From Paludibacter propionicigenes WB4 (GTDB lineage: Bacteria; Bacteroidota; Bacteroidia; Bacteroidales; Paludibacteraceae), in NCBI RefSeq assembly GCF_000183135.1, contig NC_014734.1, forward strand, positions 682,001 to 746,000: a DNA stretch of 64,000 nucleotides. Direction: 5' to 3'. Both the position numbers and the translations under genes were made by a program. How positions within the stretch are numbered: position 1 is the stretch's first letter; every line of letters begins with the position of its first letter. Positions 1-8,491 of this stretch are shown piece after piece. Under the pieces are notes generated by a model that was given only the letters and a program-made list of their open reading frames with translations, made no database searches and was not told where the DNA came from.

Positions 1-90
1 TTAGGAATAATATTTAGAAAAATCCCCTTATTGTCTGAAGGAGAATAGACTAGCTTTATTCCCCTTTAGGGGCTAGGGGTCAATAAGATT
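1..90. repeat. Left-edge intergenic with dispersed CCCCTTTAGGGG palindrome
   Basis: This is non-coding sequence ahead of uxuA. Positions 61-80 read CCCCTTTAGGGGCTAGGGGT, a short palindrome plus a G-rich tail. Nearly the same motif occurs at about 6845-6864 and 7010-7029, so it is a dispersed intergenic repeat of this genome. It could form a hairpin in RNA. No promoter motif was recognised here. Confidence 0.6.
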
Positions 91-1260
91 ATGTATTTAT
101 GTAAACAATCCTGGAGATGGTACGGTCCCAATGACCCTGTATCGCTCGCAGATATTCGTCAGGCAGGAGCTACCGACATAGTGAATGCACTGCATCAAAT
201 TCCGAACGGTCAGGTATGGACAGTAGAAGATATTATGGAACGCAAAAATATGATCGAAGACGCAGGTCTTATATGGTCTGTGGTAGAAAGCGTTCCTGTA
301 CACGAACATATCAAAACTCAAACCGGAGATTTTCAGGTATATATCGACAATTATAAAACCTCGGTGCGTAACCTGGCGGCCTGTGGTATCTACACCATTA
401 CGTACAACTTTATGCCCGTGCTTGACTGGACCCGCACCGACCTGGCTTACACTATGCCCGACGGATCCAAAGCCCTGCGTTTCGAGATGGCTGCTTTCGT
501 AGCTTTCGACCTGTTTATACTGAAACGCCCGAATGCAGAGAAAGACTACACGCCGGAGCAAATAGAAAAAGCCAAAGCACGTTTCGAAAGCATGTCCGAC
601 GACGAAAAACAACTGCTTACCCGCAATATGATAGCCGGTTTACCCGGATCGGAAGAAAGCTTTACCGTAGAGCAATTTCAACAGGCGTTGGACAGATATA
701 AAGACATTAATGCCGAAAAACTTCGCAGTAACCTGATTTATTTCTTATCGGAAGTATGCCCCGTGGCCGACGAAGTAGGAGCCAGATTGGTGATTCATCC
801 GGATGATCCGCCTGCATCTATCCTGGGTTTACCACGTATCCTGAGTCGCGAGGAAGATTTTGCCAAACTGATACAAACTGTGCCTAACCAGTCCAACGGA
901 TTGTGCCTTTGCACCGGTTCGTTCGGCGTGAGCAGCGCCAACGATTTGGCAGGAATGATGGAACGTTTTGGTGACCGCATTGATTTTGTACACTTCAGAA
1001 GCACGCAACGCGACGAAGAAGGCAACTTCTACGAAGCAAACCACCTGGAAGGCGATGTAGATATGTACGGTGTAATGAAAGCACTGGTGCTTTTGCAACA
1101 ACGCCGTCAGTGTTCAATAGCCCTGCGCCCGGATCACGGACATCAAATGCTGGACGATTTGAAAAAGAAAACCAACCCGGGCTATTCCGCTATCGGACGA
1201 CTCAGAGGATTGGCTGAGCTTCGCGGATTGGAAATGGGAATCGCCAAGTCTATACTTTAG
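91..1260 (+). CDS. uxuA: Mannonate dehydratase
   Basis: UxuA dehydrates D-mannonate to 2-keto-3-deoxygluconate in the cytoplasmic glucuronate pathway. The 389-residue product is of normal family length. It starts with the typical [19 protein letters not shown] segment and continues with IPNGQVW. The metal and substrate motifs [24 protein letters not shown] and RPDHGH appear in the expected order. The start at 91 gives only a few residues before the conserved N-terminus. No other uronate gene (uxaC, uxuB, kdgK) is in the window, so the partners must lie to the left or elsewhere. A strong hairpin follows at 1305-1345, so the gene probably ends its transcript. Confidence 0.96.
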   Translation: MYLCKQSWRWYGPNDPVSLADIRQAGATDIVNALHQIPNGQVWTVEDIMERKNMIEDAGLIWSVVESVPVHEHIKTQTGDFQVYIDNYKTSVRNLAACGIYTITYNFMPVLDWTRTDLAYTMPDGSKALRFEMAAFVAFDLFILKRPNAEKDYTPEQIEKAKARFESMSDDEKQLLTRNMIAGLPGSEESFTVEQFQQALDRYKDINAEKLRSNLIYFLSEVCPVADEVGARLVIHPDDPPASILGLPRILSREEDFAKLIQTVPNQSNGLCLCTGSFGVSSANDLAGMMERFGDRIDFVHFRSTQRDEEGNFYEANHLEGDVDMYGVMKALVLLQQRRQCSIALRPDHGHQMLDDLKKKTNPGYSAIGRLRGLAELRGLEMGIAKSIL

Positions 1261-1304
1261 TAAGTTCTTCCCGATGAATTAATCGGGTATTATAAAATAA
1301 TGAA

Positions 1305-1345
1305 AGGTTGTATGGTAAGTGAAAACTTATTGTACAGCCTTTTTT
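1305..1345 (+). terminator. Rho-independent terminator after uxuA
   Basis: A long stem pairs AGGTTGTATGGTAAGT with ACTTATTGTACAGCCT, using some G-U pairs, and is followed by a run of six T. A smaller perfect hairpin, CCCGAT/ATCGGG, lies just before it at 1270-1287. Confidence 0.75.
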
Positions 1346-1417
1346 AATGCTAAATTATTAATGGTGAATGATAAACTATCCACTGTCAATTTTCAATTAA
1401 TCATTAAATATTATTCT

Positions 1418-1425
1418 TACATTTG
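1418..1425 (+). promoter_or_regulatory. Bacteroidetes -7 box (TACATTTG) ahead of pdxB
   Basis: TACATTTG fits the Bacteroides sigma-ABfr consensus TAnnTTTG and lies 32 bases before the pdxB ATG. No clear TTTG -33 element is visible at the usual 19-21 spacing. Confidence 0.55.
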
Positions 1426-1457
1426 TATGTCTCAATCATTCATGATACAAAACAAGC

Positions 1458-2582
1458 ATGAAAATAATAATCGACGATAAAATACCCTACATTCAGGGAG
1501 CATTTGAAGGGGTAGTTGAAGTAATTTATTTGCCGGGAAATAAAACAACACCGGAAATAGTGAAAGATGCCGATGCAATTGTGACCCGCACCCGAACTAT
1601 CTGCAATGAGCAATTGCTGGCGGGTTCGGCGGTGAAGTTTATCGCTACGGCAACCATTGGCTACGATCATATTGATACTGACTATTGCGAAGCAGCCGGT
1701 ATTCAATGGACCAACGCTCCGGGATGCAATTCCAAATCGGTAGAGCAATACATAGCTTCGGCACTGCTGGTGCTGGCGCAGAAAAACAACTGGATATTGG
1801 CCGAAAAATGTATTGGTATAGTGGGTGTGGGCAATGTGGGTAGCAAAGTGGCTACGGTGTGCAAGCTTCTGGGCATGAAAGTGCTGCTTAACGATCCACC
1901 GCGCGAACGGGCTGAGGGCAAAGGCCACTTTGTAAGTTTGCAACACGTGCTGGACGAAGCCGATATCATCAGCCTGCACGTACCGCTCAACATGACCGGC
2001 GAAGATGCCACGTTTCATTTGTGTGACCGAACGTTTTTTACTTCGCTGAAAAGAAAACCCGTGCTGATCAACTCCTGCAGGGGCGAAGTGATAGACACTA
2101 CATCCGTTAAAGAAGCATTACAGAGCGGCGCTCTCTCTGGCTTTGTATGCGACTGCTGGGAAAATGAGCCGGACATAGACCTTGAACTGCTGGCACTTAC
2201 CGACCTGGCAACACCCCACATAGCAGGATACTCGCGAGACGGAAAAGCCACCGGAACATTGATGAGTGTGCAGGCAATCAGCAATTTTTTTTCACTAGGA
2301 CTGAACAACTGGCGCCCTTTAGGGGTTGAATTACCTGTACATCCTGTTATCGAAATAGATGGTACAGGCCTCACCGAACAGGACATAATAGCGAAGGCAG
2401 TGCTCAGCACCTACGACATTCGTGACGATGACCGGCGGTTCAGAGCCGACACCACAGAGTTTGAAATGCAACGCGGCGATTACCCTGTACGCAGGGAGTT
2501 TACCGCTTACACGCTCCACACCGTCAATGTACCTGAAGCGATAACAGAAAAACTGAAACAGTTGGGTTTTATGCCCGGCTGA
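1458..2582 (+). CDS. pdxB: 4-phosphoerythronate dehydrogenase
   Basis: PdxB oxidises 4-phospho-D-erythronate in the DXP-independent branch of pyridoxal phosphate synthesis. The 374-residue product has the D-2-hydroxyacid dehydrogenase fold, with the NAD-binding motif GIVGVGNVGSKV near residues 120-131. The catalytic triad is visible as Arg208 (NSCRGEV), Glu237 (WENEPD) and His254 (TPHIAGYS). The PHIAGYSRDGKATGT stretch and the extra C-terminal domain (about 290-374) separate PdxB from SerA-type enzymes. The gene has its own -7 box at 1418 and stands alone; serC and the other pdx genes are not nearby. Confidence 0.93.
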   Translation: MKIIIDDKIPYIQGAFEGVVEVIYLPGNKTTPEIVKDADAIVTRTRTICNEQLLAGSAVKFIATATIGYDHIDTDYCEAAGIQWTNAPGCNSKSVEQYIASALLVLAQKNNWILAEKCIGIVGVGNVGSKVATVCKLLGMKVLLNDPPRERAEGKGHFVSLQHVLDEADIISLHVPLNMTGEDATFHLCDRTFFTSLKRKPVLINSCRGEVIDTTSVKEALQSGALSGFVCDCWENEPDIDLELLALTDLATPHIAGYSRDGKATGTLMSVQAISNFFSLGLNNWRPLGVELPVHPVIEIDGTGLTEQDIIAKAVLSTYDIRDDDRRFRADTTEFEMQRGDYPVRREFTAYTLHTVNVPEAITEKLKQLGFMPG

Positions 2583-2704
2583 ATCCCTTCCGCACAGGAT
2601 AGGATATTTAGTACTGATACATTTTTTCGCAAAATAATAACAACTAACAAGTAATGTTTACCGGTATGCTTCGCAGGAAGACGGTAGGTAACATCAATTT
2701 TTTT

Positions 2705-4171
2705 ATGAAAAAGGCAGACATTGGATTAATCGGGTTAGCCGTAATGGGTGAGAACCTGGCATTGAACATGGAAAGTAAAGGTTTCACTGTTGCTGTTTAC
2801 AACAGAACCGTTCCCGGGATAGAAGAAGGCGTGGTGGATCGATTTATCAACGCACGTGGTGCAGGGAAGAATTTTATCGGATCTACCGAAATGCGCGATT
2901 TTGTGCAATCGATAGCCGCTCCCCGCAAGGTATTTATGATGGTGAAAGCCGGTAAGCCGGTGGACGAACTCATTGAACAACTTATTCCGCTGCTCGAACC
3001 GGGCGATATTATTATCGATGGTGGAAACTCCCATTACCCCGATACCATACGCCGCACAGGCTATGTTGAAAGCAAAGGTTTACTTTTTGTGGGAACTGGC
3101 GTGTCGGGTGGCGAAGAAGGAGCCCTGCTCGGTCCGTCGATGATGCCGGGCGGATCGCCTGCTGCATGGCCTGCCGTGAAAGAGATATTTCAGGCTATAT
3201 CGGCCAAGGTGGAAGACGGAACTCCCTGCTGCGACTGGGTGGGCGAAGGCGGTGCCGGACACTTTGTAAAAATGGTGCACAACGGCATTGAGTACGGCGA
3301 TATGCAGATTATTACCGAAGCGTATCAGGTAATGAAAGACCTGCTGGGCATGAGTGCCGACGAGATGCACGAGGTATTTAAAGAATGGAATAAAGGCGAT
3401 CTGGACTCGTACCTGATAGAAATTACAGCCGAAATACTGGCTTACAAAGATGAAAAAGGAGAACCGCTGGTAGAAAAAATACTGGACACCGCCGGACAAA
3501 AAGGTACCGGAAAATGGACAGCCGTCACCGCGCTTGATTTTGGCATACCGCTTACGCTTATCGGCGAATCGGTTTTTGCACGTTGCCTGTCGGCACAGAA
3601 AGAACTGCGCGTACTGGCTTCGCAGTCCATACAAGGACCTAAAGCAAGCTTTACAGGTGATAAAGTCCAACTGATAGCCGACCTGAAGGATGCGGTGTTC
3701 GGAGCAAAAATCATTTCGTATGCTCAGGGTTATAATCTTATGAAGGAAGCAGCTAATGAATATAAATGGAATCTGAACTACGGTGGCATTGCATTAATGT
3801 GGCGCGGAGGATGTATCATCCGTTCGATATTCCTGGCCGATATCAAAAAAGCATTTGAGACCAACCCCGCACTGGAAAATCTGCTGCTGGATCCTTACTT
3901 CAAAGGCGTGGTAGAAAAAGCTCAGGCCGGTTGGCGCAGAGTGTGTGCAGCAGCCCTCACCAATGGCATTCCGGTTCCGGCACTTACTTCGGCACTTTGC
4001 TATTTCGACGGATTGCGTACTGCTCAACTGCCTGCTAATCTGCTTCAGGCACAGCGTGACTACTTCGGAGCGCATACCTACGAACGCACAGACCAGCCGC
4101 GCGGCAAATTCTTCCATACCAACTGGACGGGCAGGGGAGGAGACACCTCTTCTACAACCTATGTTGTTTAA
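2705..4171 (+). CDS. gnd: 6-phosphogluconate dehydrogenase, decarboxylating
   Basis: This enzyme converts 6-phosphogluconate and NADP to ribulose 5-phosphate, CO2 and NADPH in the pentose phosphate pathway. The open frame begins at 2654, but the family N-terminus MKKADIGLIGLAVMGENLALNM starts at the ATG at 2705, giving 488 residues, so 2705 is preferred. Visible motifs are the Rossmann GLAVMGENLALNM, the catalytic KMVHNGIEYGDMQ segment and the C-terminal tail ending near GGDTSSTTYVV, typical of the long dimeric type. In many Bacteroidetes zwf and pgl follow gnd. Here the next gene is an unrelated DUF3108 protein, so those genes must be elsewhere. Confidence 0.96.
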   Translation: MKKADIGLIGLAVMGENLALNMESKGFTVAVYNRTVPGIEEGVVDRFINARGAGKNFIGSTEMRDFVQSIAAPRKVFMMVKAGKPVDELIEQLIPLLEPGDIIIDGGNSHYPDTIRRTGYVESKGLLFVGTGVSGGEEGALLGPSMMPGGSPAAWPAVKEIFQAISAKVEDGTPCCDWVGEGGAGHFVKMVHNGIEYGDMQIITEAYQVMKDLLGMSADEMHEVFKEWNKGDLDSYLIEITAEILAYKDEKGEPLVEKILDTAGQKGTGKWTAVTALDFGIPLTLIGESVFARCLSAQKELRVLASQSIQGPKASFTGDKVQLIADLKDAVFGAKIISYAQGYNLMKEAANEYKWNLNYGGIALMWRGGCIIRSIFLADIKKAFETNPALENLLLDPYFKGVVEKAQAGWRRVCAAALTNGIPVPALTSALCYFDGLRTAQLPANLLQAQRDYFGAHTYERTDQPRGKFFHTNWTGRGGDTSSTTYVV

Positions 4172-4186
4172 TGTATAATTGAAAAT

Positions 4187-4225
4187 GAAAAATGGAGAAT
4201 TATTAACTATAAATTCTCCATTTTC
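4187..4225 (+). terminator. Hairpin after gnd, possible terminator
   Basis: GAAAAATGGAGAATT pairs with AATTCTCCATTTTC across an 11-base loop. The T tract is inside the stem rather than after it, so termination is plausible but not certain. The surrounding TATCAATT/AACTATAAAC-type words recur at 6420-6500. Confidence 0.45.
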
Positions 4226-4263
4226 AACTATAAACTTTCAACTATCAACTAACAATTAATCCC

Positions 4264-5034
4264 GTGTTTTTACGCAATCTATGTATAGGGCTTTTGATGC
4301 TGATGCCTGTAAGCTTAATGGCACAAGCCCGACTGAAAGTCGAAAGTCAGCGTGTGGTGGCAGGAGAAACCCTGCACTACAAAGCCCGTTGGGGATTACT
4401 CACCATTGGCAGTGCCACTACCCGCATAGACAAAACCCTCTACAACGTTGGCTCGAATACCTGCTACAAAGTAGATATCAACGGGCAAACAAACGGACTG
4501 GCCAAACTCTTCTACGTGAAAGATTCCTGGACAGCCTATATCGACACGGCCACCATCACCACCCATCAGTCGTACCGAAGCATACGTGAAGGCAGATACG
4601 AGTTGGACGAGCAAATTCGCTTTGACCAACCCAATAACAAAGCCGAGGTAAAGGTATACGACAAGAAAACAAAAACCTATGTGCTGAAAAAGGTGTACGA
4701 TACGCACGACAATATACGCGATGTGATAGCGGGTGTGATGACTTTCCGGCTCGTAGATTTATCCCGCTACAGAAAAGGCGATAAATTCACCGTCAACGGA
4801 TTTTACGAAGACGAAGGCTACAAAATAGAAGTTACCTACCTGGGCGAAGAAATTATCAAAACCGCCCTCGGCAACATGCGCTGCTACAAAGTAAAACCCA
4901 CCATCCCCAAAAATAATGTGTTCGACGGCAAGGATGCCATTAGCATTTGGCTCTCGGCTGACAGTGCACAGGTCATCATGCGCGTCAAAGCCAGGCTCTT
5001 TATCGGCAGCATGAGCATAGAACTACAGGATTGA
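4264..5034 (+). CDS. Exported DUF3108 protein
   Basis: The 256-residue protein starts with a GTG codon. This start supplies a complete signal peptide (MFLRNLCIGLLMLMPVSLMAQ), whereas the next in-frame ATG would cut it. The mature part has alternating beta-rich segments such as GETLHYKARWGLLTIGSAT and FYVKDSWTAYIDTAT, typical of the DUF3108 family. These are periplasmic or outer-membrane-associated proteins with a beta-sandwich-like fold and no proven reaction. No catalytic motif is visible. It stands alone after gnd. The family call is fairly secure; the function is unknown. Confidence 0.8.
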   Translation: MFLRNLCIGLLMLMPVSLMAQARLKVESQRVVAGETLHYKARWGLLTIGSATTRIDKTLYNVGSNTCYKVDINGQTNGLAKLFYVKDSWTAYIDTATITTHQSYRSIREGRYELDEQIRFDQPNNKAEVKVYDKKTKTYVLKKVYDTHDNIRDVIAGVMTFRLVDLSRYRKGDKFTVNGFYEDEGYKIEVTYLGEEIIKTALGNMRCYKVKPTIPKNNVFDGKDAISIWLSADSAQVIMRVKARLFIGSMSIELQD

Positions 5035-5281
5035 ACCAACTTTCCTGCCTCTGCATCAATCTACTCCCACAGTATATTATCCGGTCATTCTGCCTGCTTA
5101 CATAAGCAGAAATGTACAATCAATGCAACAGAAAAATATCGCGTGCAAAATATTTTTATCTGAATTTTTTCATAAATAAAAATAATATATTAACTTCACG
5201 CCGTTATTTTTTAGCAGAGTAGAATAAGTTCTACAGTCTGCCTGTTTGTTTACACCGATTGTTTTACTCGCATGAATCGTT

Positions 5282-6127
5282 ATGCCACAAAGTATTAGTA
5301 CATACCTTAAACTTTACATACCACGTTTGTTTACGCATAAATACGGAAAAGTTTATTTTGCGGGAATATGCGCATATACATTCCTGTCGCTTAACTTCCA
5401 TCAGCCTGTTGGAGCATATATTTCGGACAGTACCCGGGTACATTGGATGCTGAGCTGCTTCGGAGCTGTATTTATCCTGATTTTCATCCTGTTCTACGCA
5501 TTGCTACCGCGTATCTTCCGTCAATATTTCAATAACTCAGCATGGAACCTCACGAAGGAACTAAGCGTATTGCTCCTGTTTTATGCCGCGTGCTGCATTG
5601 CCAACTGGGGATGCTTCTCATACAGCTATCAGTCTGCCTCCGGCACACCTGCCAACCTCATCAATATCCTGATATTTAGTTTCAGTTTTAATTTACTGCC
5701 CGTTGTTGTAATTATACTTTTGCAGGCCATTGTGTATCTGCTGGAGAAACATGAATTTACCCTGCATCATCCGGGCGCAGAAGCTATGTCGGTATTCCGG
5801 TGTGACGGAGGAAAAGAAATTCCGCTCTACAACATTTTATTTTTCTATCAGTCCGGTAATTATCAGTTTATATACTACGTATCCGAAGCCGGAATAATGG
5901 AAGAAAAAGAAAGGCGTAGCATGAAAATTCTGCTCGAAATGATGTCAGTCTACCCGGAGTTTAAATCATGTCACGTGTCTTACCTGGTAAATACGCATAA
6001 AATAGAATACTGTGTAACCGAAAGCGGCGAAAAGAGGCTGAAACTCATCGGGTACGACAAAAAACTCAACGTATCCTATAAACACAGGCACGACTTTGAC
6101 CAATATCTGCTTAATAACCGGAAGTGA
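5282..6127 (+). CDS. Membrane-anchored LytTR DNA-binding protein
   Basis: The 281-residue protein has about four transmembrane segments in the first 160 residues (roughly 25-42, 54-75, 95-115 and 130-152). A LytTR-like DNA-binding domain follows at about 170-275, with ILFFYQSGNYQFIYY, the helix KILLEMMSVYPEFKSCHVSYLVN and a final basic stretch. There is no receiver domain, so this is not a standard LytTR response regulator. Proteins of this layout probably sense a membrane or ligand signal and regulate nearby genes. No histidine kinase is adjacent. The upstream 247 bases have no gene. Targets are unknown. Confidence 0.75.
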   Translation: MPQSISTYLKLYIPRLFTHKYGKVYFAGICAYTFLSLNFHQPVGAYISDSTRVHWMLSCFGAVFILIFILFYALLPRIFRQYFNNSAWNLTKELSVLLLFYAACCIANWGCFSYSYQSASGTPANLINILIFSFSFNLLPVVVIILLQAIVYLLEKHEFTLHHPGAEAMSVFRCDGGKEIPLYNILFFYQSGNYQFIYYVSEAGIMEEKERRSMKILLEMMSVYPEFKSCHVSYLVNTHKIEYCVTESGEKRLKLIGYDKKLNVSYKHRHDFDQYLLNNRK

Positions 6128-6500
6128 ATTAAACGGATAGATAATATTTTACAGCAGAGCTTATAAATTTCAGCGTACTTGTACGGAACTGACCTTGTCC
6201 TGCGAGGCGAACATTCATTCAGAATAATACTACAGCCCCGACAAGCATACAAAAACTCACGAAAAGCCATAAATTTAACCCTCAAACTTCACACATTTCC
6301 GCTAAACATCACACGCTGCTTTTAATTTTCCCAAAAAAGCATTCAATCTTCACACACCCATTAAGGTTTCCAAAACTGCATTTATATTTGAAGCGTCTTT
6401 CGGAGGAGAGAACGAAAAGAAAATGGAAAATGATAAATGGAAAGTTGAAGATGATGAATGGAAAATGAAAATTATCAATTCTCAACATTCAATTATCAAA

Positions 6501-6733
6501 TCTGCCGAACAAAAGAACACGTCTGCCGAACAAAAGAACGCGTCTGACGAACGAAAGAACGACATGTGATGTAGAGTAGAACGCATCTGCCAAACGAAAG
6601 AACGCGTCTGCCAAGCAAAAGAACGCATCTGCCGAACGAAAGAACGACATGTGATGTAGAGTAGAACGCATCTGCCAAGCGAAAGAACACGTCTGACGAA
6701 CAAAAGAACGCATCTGCCGAACGAAAGAAAGGG
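6501..6733. repeat. 21-bp tandem repeat array with 85-bp higher-order period
   Basis: Nine copies of a 21-bp unit (core TCTGCCGAACRAAAGAAC) begin at 6501, 6522, 6543, 6586, 6607, 6628, 6671, 6692 and 6713. After copies 3 and 6 a 22-bp segment (core ATGTGATGTAGAGTAGAACG) interrupts the array, so three units plus one interrupter make an 85-bp super-unit repeated nearly three times. Because 21 is a multiple of three, all three frames of the minus strand stay open. Those frames look like repeat artefacts, not genes. The array sits in a 962-base region between 6127 and 7090 that holds no convincing gene. Confidence 0.9.
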
Positions 6734-6755
6734 ATGGTTTGCAGCGAAACAGGAG

Positions 6756-6915
6756 ACCCCAAACCCCTGAAGGGGACTTAAAGAGTGGTATGCTAGACAA
6801 TTCTCGATCAATAGAAGATATAGGAAACGAAACTAATTACACATCCCCTTTAGGGGCTTGGGGTAGTAAGATCACAAACTAATATCCCGTAACTCAATAC
6901 AAACAAATAAAAACA
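6756..6915. repeat. 160-bp direct repeat, copy 1
   Basis: The segment starts at ACCCCAAACCCCTG and runs to the AAACAAATAAAAACA stretch. It contains the CCCCTTTAGGGGCTTGGGGT motif and the words GTGGTATRCTAGACAA and GACGAAACTAATTACAC. A second copy follows at 6923-7081 at about 90 percent identity by eye, only 7 bases away. Confidence 0.85.
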
Positions 6916-6922
6916 TAATACC

Positions 6923-7081
6923 GCCCCAGACCCCTAAAGGGACTTAAGAGTGGTATACTAGACAATACTCAATCAATAGAAGGTATAGGAGACGAAACTA
7001 ATTACACATCCCCTTTAGGGGCTTGGGGTAGTAAGATCACAAACTAAATATCTTGTAAATCAATACAAACAAATAAAAAAC
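6923..7081. repeat. 160-bp direct repeat, copy 2
   Basis: This is the second copy of the segment at 6756-6915. It ends 8 bases before the ATG of the next gene, so the repeat supplies that gene's whole 5' leader. Differences are single substitutions and small indels, which points to a fairly recent duplication. Confidence 0.85.
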
Positions 7082-7089
7082 AAAGAACT

Positions 7090-8010
7090 ATGACTTCAAA
7101 ACAAAGCAGCATTTATTCAATGCTAAGACGTATCGTTGCATTTTTGAGAAAAGAATCGAATGCATTATCTGTATTTATTGTGCTGAATACATTACAGCCC
7201 GAATTGGAACGCAATCTCGACGAAATTGATCTGCTTAAAGAGCAGCAGGCCACAGACATTAAGGGATTGAGCCAACAAAAAGATGCCTTGCGCAAAACAG
7301 CTACACAAAAGGCTATCGAGGTTTGTAAAGCATTGCAGTTGTATGCCCAAATGTCCGACAATATTGTGTTGGCCAACGAGGTAGCCTATACAGCAACCGA
7401 CTTCCGTAAAGCGTCCGACAATGAAGTGGACACCTACCTGTCGGTTATTTATTCGGCAGGAATGCGCTATCAGAGCGAATTACAAGAGTATGGCGTAACA
7501 CCCAATAAATTGCCCGAACTTAAAACAGCCATCGATGCCTTCAAAGCAGCTATCGGTACACCAAAGGGCGGAACCATAAGCCGTAAACAAATTACCGACC
7601 GCATGGGTGCCCTCTTTACCGCCGAAATGCTGATCATTGAGAAAATAGACCTGCTGATCGACACCCTGAAATTCACCAACACCCCGCTGTATACCGAGTA
7701 TCAGGACAATCGCAAAATCGTCTACTTCAGTTCTTCGCTTATGGTAAATAGTACCATCACCGATGCCGAAACAGGACTGGGGCTACCGGGCGTAGTGATA
7801 ACGTTTATACTGGATGGCGTAACCGTACTCGAAAAAACTACCGGCGACAATGGCGGAACAAATATCAAATCCATCGAACCCGGAGTGTACACCGTACAAC
7901 TGTCCAAACCGGCATACATCAGTCAGACGTTTACCATCAGTATTCCGGGCGACGATCTGATAACCATTACAGCCACCATGACCAAAGAAAGCGGAACCAA
8001 AGTAAAATAA
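7090..8010 (+). CDS. Unrecognised protein with C-terminal CarboxypepD_reg-like domain
   Basis: The 306-residue protein has no signal peptide. The first 210 residues are predicted largely helical (for example LERNLDEIDLLKEQQATDIKGL and QKAIEVCKALQLYAQM). The last 90 (about 218-300) form a beta-sandwich with the pattern of carboxypeptidase regulatory/PEGA-like domains: NSTITDAETGLGLPGVVITF, then TTGDNGGTNIKSIEPGVYTVQLSKPAYISQ. I do not recognise the helical part. The gene is flanked by repeats upstream and a terminator downstream and stands alone. A role in cell-cell or surface contact is possible but is not shown. Confidence 0.6.
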   Translation: MTSKQSSIYSMLRRIVAFLRKESNALSVFIVLNTLQPELERNLDEIDLLKEQQATDIKGLSQQKDALRKTATQKAIEVCKALQLYAQMSDNIVLANEVAYTATDFRKASDNEVDTYLSVIYSAGMRYQSELQEYGVTPNKLPELKTAIDAFKAAIGTPKGGTISRKQITDRMGALFTAEMLIIEKIDLLIDTLKFTNTPLYTEYQDNRKIVYFSSSLMVNSTITDAETGLGLPGVVITFILDGVTVLEKTTGDNGGTNIKSIEPGVYTVQLSKPAYISQTFTISIPGDDLITITATMTKESGTKVK

Positions 8011-8039
8011 ACAATAACCGCCGACATCGTAACCTGCAC

Positions 8040-8076
8040 CAAAAAGAGAGTTGAAATGTATTCGACTCTCTTTTTT
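8040..8076 (+). terminator. Terminator after the 7090-8010 gene
   Basis: AAAAAGAGAGT pairs with ACTCTCTTTTTT across a 13-base loop. The flanking A and T tracts make it usable in both directions. Confidence 0.85.
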
Positions 8077-8088
8077 ATTGTTTCGTCG

Positions 8089-8133
8089 TTTCGACTACGC
8101 TCAACGACCAATGGTTCTTGAGCGTAGTCGAAA
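8089..8133. repeat. REP-like palindrome
   Basis: TTTCGACTACGCTCAA (8089-8104) and its exact reverse complement (8118-8133) form a perfect 16-bp stem with a 13-base loop. This motif resembles a dispersed palindrome I know from other Bacteroidetes intergenic regions. It marks the left edge of the AT-rich island. Confidence 0.8.
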
Positions 8134-8195
8134 GAAAAGAAATACCCCGATGAAGTAAGAAAATTATTCAGAAAAAGAAAAATAATTTATTTAAA

Positions 8196-8228
8196 TTGCA
8201 TGCGGTTAAAAAATGATTCGTAAATTTG
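8196..8228 (+). promoter_or_regulatory. Promoter of the island operon
   Basis: A TTG element at 8196-8198 and a -7 box TAAATTTG at 8221-8228 are separated by 22 bases, slightly longer than the 19-21 usual in Bacteroides. Transcription would begin near 8235, just before the ATG at 8249. This is the only promoter-like sequence I found ahead of the five island genes. Confidence 0.55.
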
Positions 8229-8248
8229 AGGCGGAAAAAAAGCATTTT

Positions 8249-8491
8249 ATGTTAGAAGATAAAAAACAATTTTTAGAAAGCCAGCTTTAGGGGATTGTCA
8301 ATTTATTAAAGAGGGGAAGAATTATACCAAATAATTACGAGGACTATATATACTGGGGTTCATTTTTTATAAATATCTTTCCGAAAGATAATTTCAACAT
8401 CAGCTTTTCAGTATACAACGATTCTTTCAAAAAATAAGCAAAACAATATGCAAATAAATACATTAACGCTACAATTGATTTTTGGAAAGGA
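8249..8491 (+). pseudogene. Decayed coding sequence upstream of the NurA-like gene
   Basis: From the ATG at 8249 the frame reads MLEDKKQFLESQL, then TAG at 8288-8290. It continues with protein-like sequence (GIVNLLKRGRIIPNNYEDYI, then FFINIFPKDNFNISFSVYND) to TAA at 8435-8437, and then AKQYANKYINATIDFWKGMF. All of this is in the same frame as the next gene. The composition looks like a real protein broken by two stops: either a small gene that once began at 8249, or a lost N-terminal part of the NurA-like protein. I do not recognise the family. Sequencing error is possible but would need two separate events. Confidence 0.5.

Noticed and set aside
1458-2582. Assignment as SerA (phosphoglycerate dehydrogenase)
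   Set aside because: The PHIAGYSRDGKATGT stretch and the extra C-terminal domain are PdxB features, and no ACT domain is present.
2654-2704. N-terminal extension of Gnd
   Set aside because: The added 17 residues do not match the family, and the conserved start is at 2705.
6501-6733. Possible CRISPR array
   Set aside because: Repeats are contiguous without unique spacers, the interrupter is itself repeated, and no cas genes are present.
6482-6811. Three overlapping minus-strand reading frames of about 90-110 codons with repeated SFVRQ-like words
   Set aside because: They are open in all frames only because the 21-bp repeat is a multiple of three and lacks stop codons. There is no promoter or family match.
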